NCBI RefSeq assembly: GCF_013300825.1
Contig: NZ_JAAIMY010000011.1
Location: forward strand, 1 to 64,000
Reading direction: 5' to 3'
Origin: Blautia wexlerae
Lineage (GTDB): Bacteria; Bacillota; Clostridia; Lachnospirales; Lachnospiraceae
DNA: 64,000 nucleotides
Part shown: positions 1-7,009 of the stretch, one piece after another
Layout: each line of letters starts with the position of its first letter
How positions within the stretch are numbered: position 1 is the stretch's first letter
Position numbers and translations under genes: made by a program
Notes under the pieces: generated by a model
What the model was told of the DNA's origin: nothing
Database searches by the model: none
The model's input: the letters and a program-made list of their open reading frames with translations, nothing else

Positions 1-11
1 TTTATTTGCAG

Positions 12-32
12 GCTCGGTAATTGAATTGCCGA
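12..32. repeat. Near-perfect palindrome
   Basis: Arms CTCGGTAATT and AATTGCCGAG flank a central G, with one mismatch. It lies in the gene-free first 500 bases of the integrative-element remnant. It could be a binding site or part of a repeat; function unknown. Confidence 0.35.
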
Positions 33-64
33 GGATTCCCGCTTATTATCCTAAAGAAAAAACA

Positions 65-106
65 TCTGCCCAGCGGCAGAAAAGAAAAAAAACGCTGCTG
101 GGCAGA
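65..106. repeat. Inverted repeat, 10-bp perfect stem
   Basis: TCTGCCCAGC and GCTGGGCAGA form a perfect 10-bp stem around a purine-rich 22-base loop. There is no gene next to it in the window, so it may be the terminator of a gene lying to the left. The stretch 1-524 has no supported coding region, only hairpins. Confidence 0.5.
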
Positions 107-195
107 CCCATTTTCACGCTTAATTTATATTCACTGGTGGCGGTTTTGAGAAATCAAGGCCGCTGCTTTCTTTCTGTCATTCCCAGCAGTTAAAG

Positions 196-233
196 GCATG
201 GCGGCCCACGGGAGGACGCCGCCATGCTGTTTT
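196..233 (+). terminator. Strong hairpin followed by T run
   Basis: GCATGGCGGC (196-205) and GCCGCCATGC (218-227) pair perfectly and are followed by TGTTTT. This resembles an intrinsic terminator for rightward transcription entering from beyond the left edge. Confidence 0.5.
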
Positions 234-354
234 ACTATCATTATAATCTAATCCTCTTCTACCTCTTAAAAAAAGCCTTGCCCCGCCACGGGAATATTCC
301 GGCTATGAGTATGAACTATACCATGTAAGAAAACAACAAAACGCTTCAAATCGT

Positions 355-389
355 CGCCCGGTAGGTTTACGACCTGCCGGGCGATTTTT
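355..389 (+). terminator. Intrinsic terminator
   Basis: CGCCCGG at 355-361 pairs with CCGGGCG at 377-383, with AGG/CCT continuing the stem inside, and ATTTTTG follows. It separates unseen upstream element genes from the sigma-like gene at 525. Confidence 0.6.
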
Positions 390-524
390 GTCGATTTTCG
401 CGGATTCTCATTTCCGGCAAAAAATCAGATGGAAAAGGAGGCGGTCAGCAGACCAGGGCCAGCATAGGCCCCTGACAACGAACAGGATCATCCTGCTCAC
501 TCCCCACGGAAAGGGGGTGAGAAG

Positions 525-951
525 ATGAAAGTTACCCCTGATGATTACGGGAGGCGCTGCCAGTTTGACCATTTTTGCAAGCTGGTACTGTACCATGAAG
601 CCGTTGACTACTTCCGGGAAAGGAAGCGTCAGCGTGGCTGGGAAACATCCTTTGAAACGCTGCCGCTTTCGGAACTGGACACGCTATGCACGATAGATCA
701 GTACCCCAGCGACAGTTTTATATTTCCGGCCTATGGCTGTGAGCTTCAGATCAGCGACGGGCTGGTGGCCACTGCCTTTGCCAGCTTGCCCCAGCCGGGG
801 ACAAAGCATCTTGATACCGCATTGTGTCCTGGAACTGACGGACGGCGAGATCGGCGCGGTGGTGGGAATGTCCCGCAGCGCCGTCCAGCGGCACAGGACT
901 AAGACGCTGGAAACCATGAGAACAAGACTGACGGGAGGTATTGCAGAATGA
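525..951 (+). pseudogene. Conjugative-element sigma-70-like regulator, frameshifted
   Basis: The first half reads as the small sigma-70-like protein carried by Tn916/Tn1549-type conjugative elements (SELDTL, then CELQISDGLVATAFASLP). The reading frame is lost in the run of four G at 797-800. It resumes one frame over as VLELTDGEIGAVVGMSRSAV, a region-4-like helix-turn-helix with QRHRTKT, and ends at 951. Removing one G would restore the junction LPQPGQSIL, the form I recall from intact relatives. The gene is preceded by AAGGGGGTGAGAAG, a good ribosome site, and its stop overlaps the start of the next gene in ATGA. I therefore read it as a recent single-base insertion. A sequencing error in a homopolymer is the alternative. 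Confidence 0.75.
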
Positions 952-1181
952 AGCAGGCCAGATATAAGGAGCCTTTGCCCCTTGCAGTGATCGAGGCGGC
1001 CCGCGCCGGTGACGCCGGGGCCGTGGAACAGGTCTTGCAGTATTACAACGGTTACATAAACAAGCTCTGTACCCGGACGCTCTATGACGATTGCGGCCAG
1101 CTCCATGTATGCGTAGACGAGTACATGAAGCACCGCCTTGAAAACAAACTCATTTATGCGATTGTCTGTAACAGCAGATAG
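948..1181 (+). CDS. Small helix-turn-helix protein of conjugative element
   Basis: A 77-residue protein with the pattern EPLPLAVIEAARAGD then VLQYYNGYI and a C-terminal LENKLIYAIV. This is the small helix-turn-helix-annotated protein that follows the sigma-like gene in Tn916/Tn1549-type elements, where it is thought to regulate the element. Length is normal for the family and no lesion is seen. The start ATG overlaps the preceding stop (ATGA), so translation was originally coupled to the now-frameshifted sigma-like gene. The family is recognised from sequence pattern alone. Confidence 0.7.
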   Translation: MKQARYKEPLPLAVIEAARAGDAGAVEQVLQYYNGYINKLCTRTLYDDCGQLHVCVDEYMKHRLENKLIYAIVCNSR

Positions 1182-1232
1182 CAAAGCGCCGGGCGCGGCG
1201 GCCATGTGGCCGCCTGTGTCCGGCGTCTTTTC

Positions 1233-1556
1233 TTATGCTTCGTGCTGCCAGTATCTTTTCCGCTGGCGCTCGGCCTCCTTACGGCGTCGCATCCGTTTGG
1301 CGCAGGCCGCGCAGTATTTGGCCCGGTTAGACTTCGGCTGGAACGTGGCCCCACACTCGCAGCAGCGTTTCACTTCATCCCGGTCTTTGATGATTTCGGC
1401 GTACAGGGCAGCGTCCAATGGGAGGACGGCTGCCTGAAACCACCGGCACAGCAGCGAATAGGAAATGCTTTGTACGCAAACACATTCCTCGCCATCGTCC
1501 AGTAACAGGCAATTACCGTTACAGTAATTACAGCACTCATGCGTCAGACGCCGGGC
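1233..1556 (-). pseudogene. Cysteine-rich VLP protein, 5' truncated
   Basis: The open frame encodes HECCNYCNGNCLLLDDGEEC, then CRWFQAAVLPLD, then a zinc-ribbon-like CCECGATF...CAACAKRM and a basic tail. This matches the cysteine-rich VLP proteins common in integrative elements of Clostridia. No ATG or GTG start exists before the stop at 1557-1559; only a CTG (1545-1547) or the internal TTG at 1416-1418 is available. The usual N-terminus is missing, and the open frame starts inside the tail of the upstream HTH gene at 1537. The likely explanation is a deletion that fused the two genes out of frame. Confidence 0.6.
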
Positions 1557-1731
1557 CTACTCCGTAGAAACGCTTCACAAAATACTTTGTCGGAACTTTT
1601 CCTCTAAGCGTCAAATACCCCTGTTCTTCCAGCTCCTTATTCAGATTGCCAATGATCTCATAAGCCGATGTCTGTTTTACCTCCAGAAGTTCACATATAT
1701 CGGCTGCCTTTAAAAATAATTTGTTCTGCAT
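1537..1731 (-). CDS. Small winged-helix-like mobile-element protein
   Basis: 64 residues: KLFLKAADICELLEVKQTSA is a helix-turn-helix pattern in which the cell tests for AADI...LLEVK and a recognition helix TSAYEII, then a short wing YLTLRGKVPTKYF. Small proteins of this shape occur in phages and conjugative elements and are annotated as DNA-binding or transcriptional regulators. The start ATG has GGAGGTACTGATT ahead of it on the minus strand. Its last residues (GPASDA) run into the truncated VLP frame, so the C-terminus may be altered. Function is inferred from fold pattern only. Confidence 0.55.
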   Translation of the reverse strand: MQNKLFLKAADICELLEVKQTSAYEIIGNLNKELEEQGYLTLRGKVPTKYFVKRFYGVGPASDA

Positions 1732-1740
1732 AATCAGTAC

Positions 1741-2263
1741 CTCCTGTATTTTGAATATTTATCTCTTCATATACTCTGTACTGGCAGATGTAAAATCGGA
1801 CATCATTTTCCGAAATTTAGCAAATTATTTTAATTTTACAGTTTCCATATGTGTTATCGCTGAACCATGGAGTTAATATCATTGAAAAAGGGTATAAAAA
1901 AACAGTCTGCCCTGACGGAAAATATTTCCATCAAAACAAACTGTTCTTCATATTCACACTAATTATATTTTCTGAGCATAGTTACTTTTGCGAAAATCTC
2001 AGATAACTCCGGAAAGAAAACAAAGAAAAAAAAGATTTTTTAACTCCATTTGCACTCCACCGGAACATCCAGACAGCCCGCAAAACCTTTATTTATGGGC
2101 TTTTTCGCAATTTAGTCCGCTACTCAAACTCGCAAATAAAATCTCGTCACTATACACTTTTGTATAGGAATTATGGTTCTATCTGGTTTTATATGTGTTC
2201 CACTGTCCAAAGTTCCCAGACTATACTGAACGGTGTTATCAATTTGTTATCACATCTCTGTTA
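1741..2263. other. Gene-free accessory stretch
   Basis: About 520 bases, AT-rich, with no convincing coding region. It has a short inverted repeat TATACA/TGTATA near 2150-2166 and an ACTCAAACTC near 2121 that weakly resembles the end of guaA. A 31-codon frame at 1867-1962 lacks a ribosome site. I see nothing else that can be named. Confidence 0.4.
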
Positions 2264-2563
2264 TCAATCAAAGATTCTCGTGATATCCTGATATCGGTTA
2301 ACTACACGATAAATCTCTACATATTCGTTACCGACCTTGTAGATAATAACATAATCTTCCCATATCGCATATTTATAATCTGTCCGAAAGCTGACCCGTT
2401 TGGAGAGATCCGACCCCATTCCAGGAAACATCTGAAGGTTTTCAAATTTACCGTAAATTTCCTTTATGGTCTTTGCTGCATATTCTTCGTTATCTTCAGC
2501 AATATAATCTCGGATGTTTTTCAAATCCTTTGCAACAATCGGATTGATCCGCATTTTTAACAT
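2264..2563 (-). CDS. Type II toxin, RelE/ParE family
   Basis: About 99 residues: MRINPIVAKDLKNIRDYIAE at the N-terminus, a GKFENLQMFPGMG middle and a strand-rich end (YKYAIWEDYVIIYKV, VEIYRVVNRYQDI). This is the layout of RelE/ParE-superfamily toxins, which act as ribosome-dependent mRNA nucleases or gyrase poisons; the sequence does not say which. The start at 2563 was chosen because it follows the antitoxin stop directly; a second ATG three codons in is possible. It is co-transcribed with the Phd/YefM-type gene at 2565. I expect the two products to form an inactive complex that represses its own promoter. Confidence 0.8.
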   Translation of the reverse strand: MLKMRINPIVAKDLKNIRDYIAEDNEEYAAKTIKEIYGKFENLQMFPGMGSDLSKRVSFRTDYKYAIWEDYVIIYKVGNEYVEIYRVVNRYQDITRIFD

Positions 2564-2564
2564 C

Positions 2565-2813
2565 TTATTCCCCCACAAGTGCTTTCAGTTCGTCCAGATC
2601 CAGCCAACCTTCGCCATCTTTCACTGCTTCTTCAGCTTCCTGCAGCTTCAAGAGAAGCTTTTTCTCTGCACGGTCACGCTCATAATCTTCAATATCCATG
2701 ACAACGAAACGTCCTCTGCCATTCTTAGTCAGATATACTGGTTCTCCTTTATGGCAGTTTTTCAGGACTTCATTATAATTTCTCAAATCAGATACTGGTA
2801 AAATATTTGCCAT
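2565..2813 (-). CDS. Type II antitoxin, Phd/YefM family
   Basis: 82 residues. The N-terminal PVSDLRNYNEVLKN is the DNA-binding Phd/YefM pattern, followed by GEPVYLTKNGRGRFVVMDIE, the typical core, and an acidic C-terminal half (EEAVKDGEGWLDLDEL) that would wrap the toxin. GGAAGGAGCTGAAAG precedes the ATG. It is first in a two-gene operon with the toxin. The pair most likely stabilises the accessory region that carries it. Confidence 0.85.
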   Translation of the reverse strand: MANILPVSDLRNYNEVLKNCHKGEPVYLTKNGRGRFVVMDIEDYERDRAEKKLLLKLQEAEEAVKDGEGWLDLDELKALVGE

Positions 2814-2860
2814 ATTCTTTCAGCTCCTTCCTTTGATTTTAAATTGTTTCTGCTACTTCT

Positions 2861-2888
2861 ATTATACACAAAAAGCTGTAAAATTCAA
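2861..2888 (-). promoter_or_regulatory. Promoter of toxin-antitoxin operon
   Basis: On the minus strand TTGAAT and TATAAT are separated by 16 bases, about 50 bases ahead of the antitoxin ATG. Confidence 0.6.
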
Positions 2889-2940
2889 CGTAGATTTTTA
2901 CAGCTTTTATTTTATCATTTCTATATATTTTTATCGCAAT

Positions 2941-3996
2941 CTATTTCAAATATTGAGAAAAAATCGCCTCCAGTTCTTTATTTCCTTTCAAAAATTCATA
3001 CTCTTCTTTATTTTCAATTTCTGTAGCTAATGCACGAACAAAATTATTTCCAACGCCTGAAAAAGACTTTCCCTGTACTGTATCCGCATATCTGTAATAT
3101 AAAGGTGATTCCACCATCTTCCATGGCTTCTGTGACTCCATCAACACTTCTTTTATCAACTGAATACATTTTTCTACATCCTTTCGATACCCGGCAATTA
3201 ATAGATGTGGTACTACTTTACCATAATCCCACAGACCAAATAACGATATCATATGTTCTGTGATTTCGGCAATCTCCTCTGCTTTACAATGGTTTCCGGT
3301 TTTTTCTTCCATTTCTATCAACTTATACAGATAGCTTTGTATATTCGTAACTGTCTTCATCAGTTTTCCCTCTAAAAAGAACGCTGCAACATCTGTTCCC
3401 TCCTGGTGTGCTAATACATTTGTTTTCATAATTGTTGTATCTATCACAGTATCCGGAATTTTATCCAAAAAGATATTTGCTTCTTTATATTTTTCCATTT
3501 GTACATATTTCGCCGCAAGCATAAAAATACTGGAAATCCTTACCTTTTCATCCGGACTTTCAGCAGTTCGTTCCAGCCATTCAACAATCACATTATTACA
3601 TTCCAACTTTTTCTCATCATCGACATCGGATAAAGTTAGCGCCGCATTTAAAACAGTAGCAATTGAATAAATCAACGAATCACAATGAGGATATTCCTTT
3701 ATTTTATTTTTTCCCATCTCAAAGGCTTTTTTAAAGCTATCCAATGAAACTTCCGAAAGCTCATTCACAAATTGTCCAATCTCTTTTTCTGTCAATTCTT
3801 CACGAAATGAAAATAGTTCATTCATATCAATTTTTAATAATCGAGCAATTGCCGGAAGTAATGATATATCTGGATATGTGTTTCCTTTTTCCCATTTATT
3901 TACCGCAGGAGTAGAAACGTCCAAATAATCCGCCACCTGTTCTTGTGTTAATCCCACAGTTTTCCGATAGTTTTTTATCTTCTCACCAATTTGCAT
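2941..3996 (-). CDS. XRE-family regulator with long helical C-terminal domain
   Basis: 351 residues. Residues 1-60 are a Cro/C1-type helix-turn-helix (GLTQEQVADYLDVSTPAVNK, WEKGNTYPDI). The remaining ~280 residues are helical, with a repetitive TPR-like look (ANIFLDKIPDT, CIQLIKEVLMESQ), probably a sensing or dimerisation domain. Codon and base use is AT-rich compared with the chromosomal genes to the right, in keeping with an acquired region. The gene lies downstream of the membrane protein at 4159 on the same strand, so the two may form a unit in which the regulator controls the membrane protein. The ligand is unknown. Confidence 0.75.
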   Translation of the reverse strand: MQIGEKIKNYRKTVGLTQEQVADYLDVSTPAVNKWEKGNTYPDISLLPAIARLLKIDMNELFSFREELTEKEIGQFVNELSEVSLDSFKKAFEMGKNKIKEYPHCDSLIYSIATVLNAALTLSDVDDEKKLECNNVIVEWLERTAESPDEKVRISSIFMLAAKYVQMEKYKEANIFLDKIPDTVIDTTIMKTNVLAHQEGTDVAAFFLEGKLMKTVTNIQSYLYKLIEMEEKTGNHCKAEEIAEITEHMISLFGLWDYGKVVPHLLIAGYRKDVEKCIQLIKEVLMESQKPWKMVESPLYYRYADTVQGKSFSGVGNNFVRALATEIENKEEYEFLKGNKELEAIFSQYLK

Positions 3997-4158
3997 TGTT
4001 CCTACCTCCTGTTTATATTCTCATTATAGTATTTCTAATATGTGTTTACAATTGAGCCTTCGTTTAATTATGGCTTCAATTTCTTAACTACCGGTTAAAA
4101 TCTGCGAGAAAAATGCTCTATTTTATAATTCTACAAATCAAAATATCCTTAAATTTAA

Positions 4159-4542
4159 TTAATTCAAAAATAAGTGCATCAGTACTCCAATTAAGAAGCA
4201 AATCATCGCTGTAACACCCGCACTGATAATAACCTTTAATATATTTTGATAAGGACGTTTTCCCACTTCAACTGCCTTATGAAGTTCATCCAATTTTTTT
4301 CCCTCCGTAAATGCAACAATTTCCTTATAGGTTTGTATATCATTTTTCTTTTTTAGTTTTTCAACCTTTAACGCCCAGTACTGTGTAATAATAAATAAAA
4401 TCCCAAACGGAATATACGCATACCTTCCGAGCCACATAAACAAAGGTACTGCCGATATAATCAACACGGCCAAATGAACTGTATAGATGGAACCATAATA
4501 ATTAAACTTTTTAATTTCTTGCTCGCTAATAATTTCTTTCAT
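4159..4542 (-). CDS. Small integral membrane protein, unknown function
   Basis: 127 residues from the chosen ATG, which has AAAGGAGATATAG at proper spacing; a longer frame to 4581 has no ribosome site. Two hydrophobic hairpins are visible (VHLAVLIISAVPLFMWLG with YIPFGILFIITQYWAL, and VIISAGVTAMICFLIGVLMH), with a charged linker between them (KVEKLKKKND). I do not recognise a family. It lies between the XRE regulator and an integrase scrap, and its promoter must overlap the scrap. Confidence 0.6.
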   Translation of the reverse strand: MKEIISEQEIKKFNYYGSIYTVHLAVLIISAVPLFMWLGRYAYIPFGILFIITQYWALKVEKLKKKNDIQTYKEIVAFTEGKKLDELHKAVEVGKRPYQNILKVIISAGVTAMICFLIGVLMHLFLN

Positions 4543-4560
4543 TTTCTCTATATCTCCTTT

Positions 4561-4688
4561 GCATGAGAGTGCCGGAAACAACCTGGAAAGTTTATGCTCA
4601 TTTGTATCCAGGAAAAGACAGGAAACTTGCTGACGCTCTCAATGAAGTAAGAGCCACAAATGACAATGCAGAAGATAAAAACAAATGA
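4561..4688 (+). pseudogene. 3' remnant of tyrosine integrase
   Basis: Reading from 4563 gives TTWKVYAHLYPGKDRKLADA followed by LNEVRATND and a stop at 4686. TTWKVYAHLYPGK is the conserved C-terminus of phage/ICE tyrosine recombinases, including the catalytic tyrosine region. Just upstream, CATGAGAGTGC encodes HESA in another frame; the expected GHESAETT is broken by one extra C in GCCGG at 4571-4575. The rest of the integrase is gone. It reads toward the 3' end of guaA, a known integration site for genomic islands. Confidence 0.75.
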
Positions 4689-4776
4689 AACATATAGTAT
4701 CATATAATAACAAAAAAATCCCAAAAATAAGACACTTTCTCCCCATTAACATCACCGTAGCATCACGAGAAAAAAT

Positions 4777-4819
4777 AAAATCCCGGAAGCCCTTGTAAAT
4801 AAAGGGCTTCTGGGATTTT
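4777..4819. terminator. Bidirectional terminator after guaA
   Basis: AAAATCCCGGAAGCCC (4777-4792) pairs with GGGCTTCTGGGATTTT (4804-4819) with one internal mismatch. A and T tracts on both sides allow use in both directions; it closes guaA on the minus strand. Confidence 0.85.
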
Positions 4820-4824
4820 GCTCA

Positions 4825-6402
4825 TTATTCAAACTCAATCGTACCCGGTGGCTTGCTGGTCAGGTCATAGAATACGCGGTTAACGCCTTTAACTTCGTTA
4901 ATAATGCGGTTCATAACTTTATTCAGTACTGCATACGGAATCTCAGCAGATTCGGCTGTCATGAAGTCGATAGTCTTCACTGCGCGGAGCGCTACAGCGT
5001 AATCATAAGTTCTGAAGTCACCCATAACGCCTACACTTCGCATATTTGTCAGTGCTGCAAAGTACTGGTTCGGCATCCATGAAGGATCTTCACCATGTTC
5101 TTTCTTATACTCAGCTGCAGCATTGTCTACCTCTTCACGATAAATGAAGTCTGCATCCTGTACAATACGAACCTTCTCTGCAGTAACTTCACCGATAATA
5201 CGGATTCCAAGTCCCGGTCCCGGGAATGGCTGACGGAATACCAGTCTCTCCGGAATTCCAAGCTCCAGACCTGCTTTACGAACCTCATCCTTGAAAAGAT
5301 CACGAAGCGGCTCAATGATTTCTTTAAAATCAACGAAATCCGGAAGTCCGCCTACATTGTGGTGAGATTTGATCACTGCGGACTCTCCGCCCAGACCACT
5401 CTCTACAACATCCGGATAAATAGTTCCCTGTGCCAGGAAATCTACCGCACCAATCTTCTTGGCCTCTTCTTCAAAAATACGGATAAATTCTTCACCGATG
5501 ATCTTACGTTTTGCTTCAGGCTCTGTAACACCTGCCAGCTTGTCATAGTATCTCTGCTGTGCATTGACGCGGATAAAGTTCAGGTCAAACTGACCGTTTG
5601 GTCCGAATACACCTTCAACCTCATCTCCCTCATCTTTACGAAGAAGACCATGATCTACAAATACACAGGTAAGCTGCTTGCCGATTGCTCTGGAAAGAAG
5701 TCCTGCTGCAACGGAAGAGTCAACACCACCTGACAGGGCAAGAAGAACTTTTCCATCTCCGACCTTCTCGCGGATTTCTCTGATAGTGTGCTCAACAAAG
5801 GCATCCATTTTCCAGTCTCCGGCACATCCGCATACACCAAGTACGAAGTTGGAAAGCATCTTCTTTCCTTCTACTGTATGAAGCACTTCCGGATGGAACT
5901 GGATCGCATACAGCTTCTTCTCCTCATTCTGTGCGGTTGCTACCGGACAATCTGCTGTATGAGCAGCAATCTCAAATCCTGGTGCAACCTGGGAAATGTA
6001 ATCTGTGTGGCTCATCCAGCAGATTGTTTTGTCAGATACGTCTTTGAAGATTTTAGAATCTGTCTTATCTACCAGAACCTCTGTCTTTCCATATTCGCTC
6101 ACATCTGCTTTCTCAACTTTTCCGCCCAGAACATGCATCATAAGCTGTGCGCCATAGCAGAGTCCCAGAACAGGAATACCAAGCTCAAATAATTCTTTAT
6201 TGCATGTAGGTGAATCTGCCTCATAGCAGCTGTTCGGACCACCGGTAAGGATGATTCCCTTAGGATTCATTGCCTTGATTTTCTCAAGATCGGTCTTGTA
6301 TGAATAGATTTCGCAGTATACGTTACATTCTCTTACACGTCTGGCAACCAGCTGATTGTACTGACCACCGAAATCCAGTACGACGACTGTTTCTCTTTTC
6401 AT
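4825..6402 (-). CDS. guaA: GMP synthase (glutamine-hydrolysing)
   Basis: Converts XMP to GMP with ATP and glutamine in the cytosol. The N-terminal class I glutamine amidotransferase domain has [10 protein letters not shown] with the catalytic cysteine and AIQFHPEV with the histidine. The central ATP-pyrophosphatase domain has [12 protein letters not shown]. The C-terminal dimerisation domain ends in [17 protein letters not shown]. At 525 residues it has normal length. The start [10 protein letters not shown] at 6402 follows AAGGAGGAAAAC; the upstream ATG at 6423 lacks a ribosome site. It is a single gene with its own promoter and terminator. Its 3' end borders the accessory region. Confidence 0.97.
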   Translation of the reverse strand: MKRETVVVLDFGGQYNQLVARRVRECNVYCEIYSYKTDLEKIKAMNPKGIILTGGPNSCYEADSPTCNKELFELGIPVLGLCYGAQLMMHVLGGKVEKADVSEYGKTEVLVDKTDSKIFKDVSDKTICWMSHTDYISQVAPGFEIAAHTADCPVATAQNEEKKLYAIQFHPEVLHTVEGKKMLSNFVLGVCGCAGDWKMDAFVEHTIREIREKVGDGKVLLALSGGVDSSVAAGLLSRAIGKQLTCVFVDHGLLRKDEGDEVEGVFGPNGQFDLNFIRVNAQQRYYDKLAGVTEPEAKRKIIGEEFIRIFEEEAKKIGAVDFLAQGTIYPDVVESGLGGESAVIKSHHNVGGLPDFVDFKEIIEPLRDLFKDEVRKAGLELGIPERLVFRQPFPGPGLGIRIIGEVTAEKVRIVQDADFIYREEVDNAAAEYKKEHGEDPSWMPNQYFAALTNMRSVGVMGDFRTYDYAVALRAVKTIDFMTAESAEIPYAVLNKVMNRIINEVKGVNRVFYDLTSKPPGTIEFE

Positions 6403-6466
6403 GTTTTCCTCCTTGTTTCTCATTATTTGTAACTGTAAAGATATTGAACCGTTACCATTGAATTTT

Positions 6467-6495
6467 ATTATAAATTACAGTTCGGATTTTTACAA
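6467..6495 (-). promoter_or_regulatory. Promoter of guaA
   Basis: Minus-strand TTGTAA and TATAAT with a 17-base spacer, about 65 bases ahead of the guaA start. No purine riboswitch pattern was recognised in the leader. Confidence 0.6.
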
Positions 6496-6538
6496 TGCTT
6501 ATTTTCAGTTTTCCACCTTGTGTTTCCTTACTTCCAGT

Positions 6539-6757
6539 TTATAACTTTTTTAGAATTTAATCACGTTTTTTTCAACAGTCCATCACATTTTGCTCACAAA
6601 TTCCCTGTATATTAATAAGCAAATAAAGCAAATGCTTTACAAACAGGTTGCAAATGCTTTTTCACATAGATTTTTAACTTTTTTCTTTTTCATACTTATG
6701 CCGGACCGTAAGGTCCGGCCCTCCTTCTTTTTACAGACCTTTTCAGGTCTTTTTCTT
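6539..6757 (+). ncRNA. Candidate small RNA, copy 1 of a duplicated module
   Basis: This stretch and 6761-6925 share a long, nearly identical block. It includes CAACAGTCCATCACATTTTG, CCCTGTATATTAATAAGC and a hairpin at 6700-6719. In this copy the hairpin is GCCGGACC-GTAA-GGTCCGGC, a perfect 8-bp stem with a GNRA loop, followed by CTCCTTCTTTTT. A terminator (AGACCT-TTTC-AGGTCT plus T run, 6735-6755) closes it. The plus strand is favoured by the GNRA loop and the T tracts. The CU-rich tail could pair with Shine-Dalgarno sequences. No coding frame explains the conservation. Confidence 0.5.
6735..6757 (+). terminator. Terminator of first small-RNA copy
   Basis: AGACCT (6735-6740), loop TTTC, AGGTCT (6745-6750), then TTTTCTTTTTTT. 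Confidence 0.6.
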
Positions 6758-6760
6758 TTT

Positions 6761-6925
6761 TTATAAGTTTTTTAGAATTTAATCACAATTTCTTCAACAG
6801 TCCATCACATTTTGCACACATTTTCCCTGTATATTAATAAGCAAATAAAGCAAACGCTTTATTTATAATAAAACTTTTTCTTTTTCATACTTGCCGGATC
6901 GCAAGATCCGGCACTCCTTCTTTTA
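6761..6925 (+). ncRNA. Candidate small RNA, copy 2 of a duplicated module
   Basis: This is the second copy of the module at 6539. The hairpin is GCCGGATC-GCAA-GATCCGGC (6893-6912). Relative to copy 1, one stem pair changes C:G to T:A on both sides, and the loop changes from GTAA to GCAA. Pairing and the GNRA class are therefore both kept. The CTCCTTCTTTT tail is kept too. The next hairpin at 6933 could end the transcript. Confidence 0.5.
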
Positions 6926-6932
6926 AAATGTG

Positions 6933-6975
6933 AAATCCCGCTCACAGTAAGACACAACTGTGAGCGGGATTTTTG
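6933..6975. terminator. Terminator of GH31 gene (bidirectional)
   Basis: AAATCCCGCTCACAGT (6933-6948) pairs perfectly with ACTGTGAGCGGGATTT (6957-6972) around an 8-base loop, with TTTTTG to the right. It lies downstream of the minus-strand GH31 gene and the plus-strand small-RNA candidates. Confidence 0.85.
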
Positions 6976-6980
6976 TATTA

Positions 6981-7009
6981 CCGCAGGGAACTTACTTAAT
7001 TCGGTTAAA
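6981..7009. repeat. Short repeat covering the GH31 stop codon
   Basis: CCGCAGGGAACTTACTTAAT plus TCGGTTAAA recurs almost exactly at 42920-42949, where it covers the stop of tatD. In both places the repeat contains the TAA stop of the gene ending there. Confidence 0.7.

Noticed and set aside
1867-1962. 31-codon frame on the plus strand
   Set aside because: No ribosome site, no recognisable similarity, and surrounded by gene-free sequence.
2115-2135. Possible attachment-site duplicate of the guaA end (ACTCAAACTC against ATTCAAACTC)
   Set aside because: Only about nine bases match, too few to separate from chance in AT-rich DNA, and the position is inside the accessory region.
5095-5733. 212-codon plus-strand frame
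   Set aside because: Antisense to guaA, which is unambiguous; cysteine- and leucine-rich composition is typical of a shadow frame.
6403-6560. Purine riboswitch ahead of guaA
   Set aside because: The conserved core elements of the guanine/adenine aptamer are not present in the leader.
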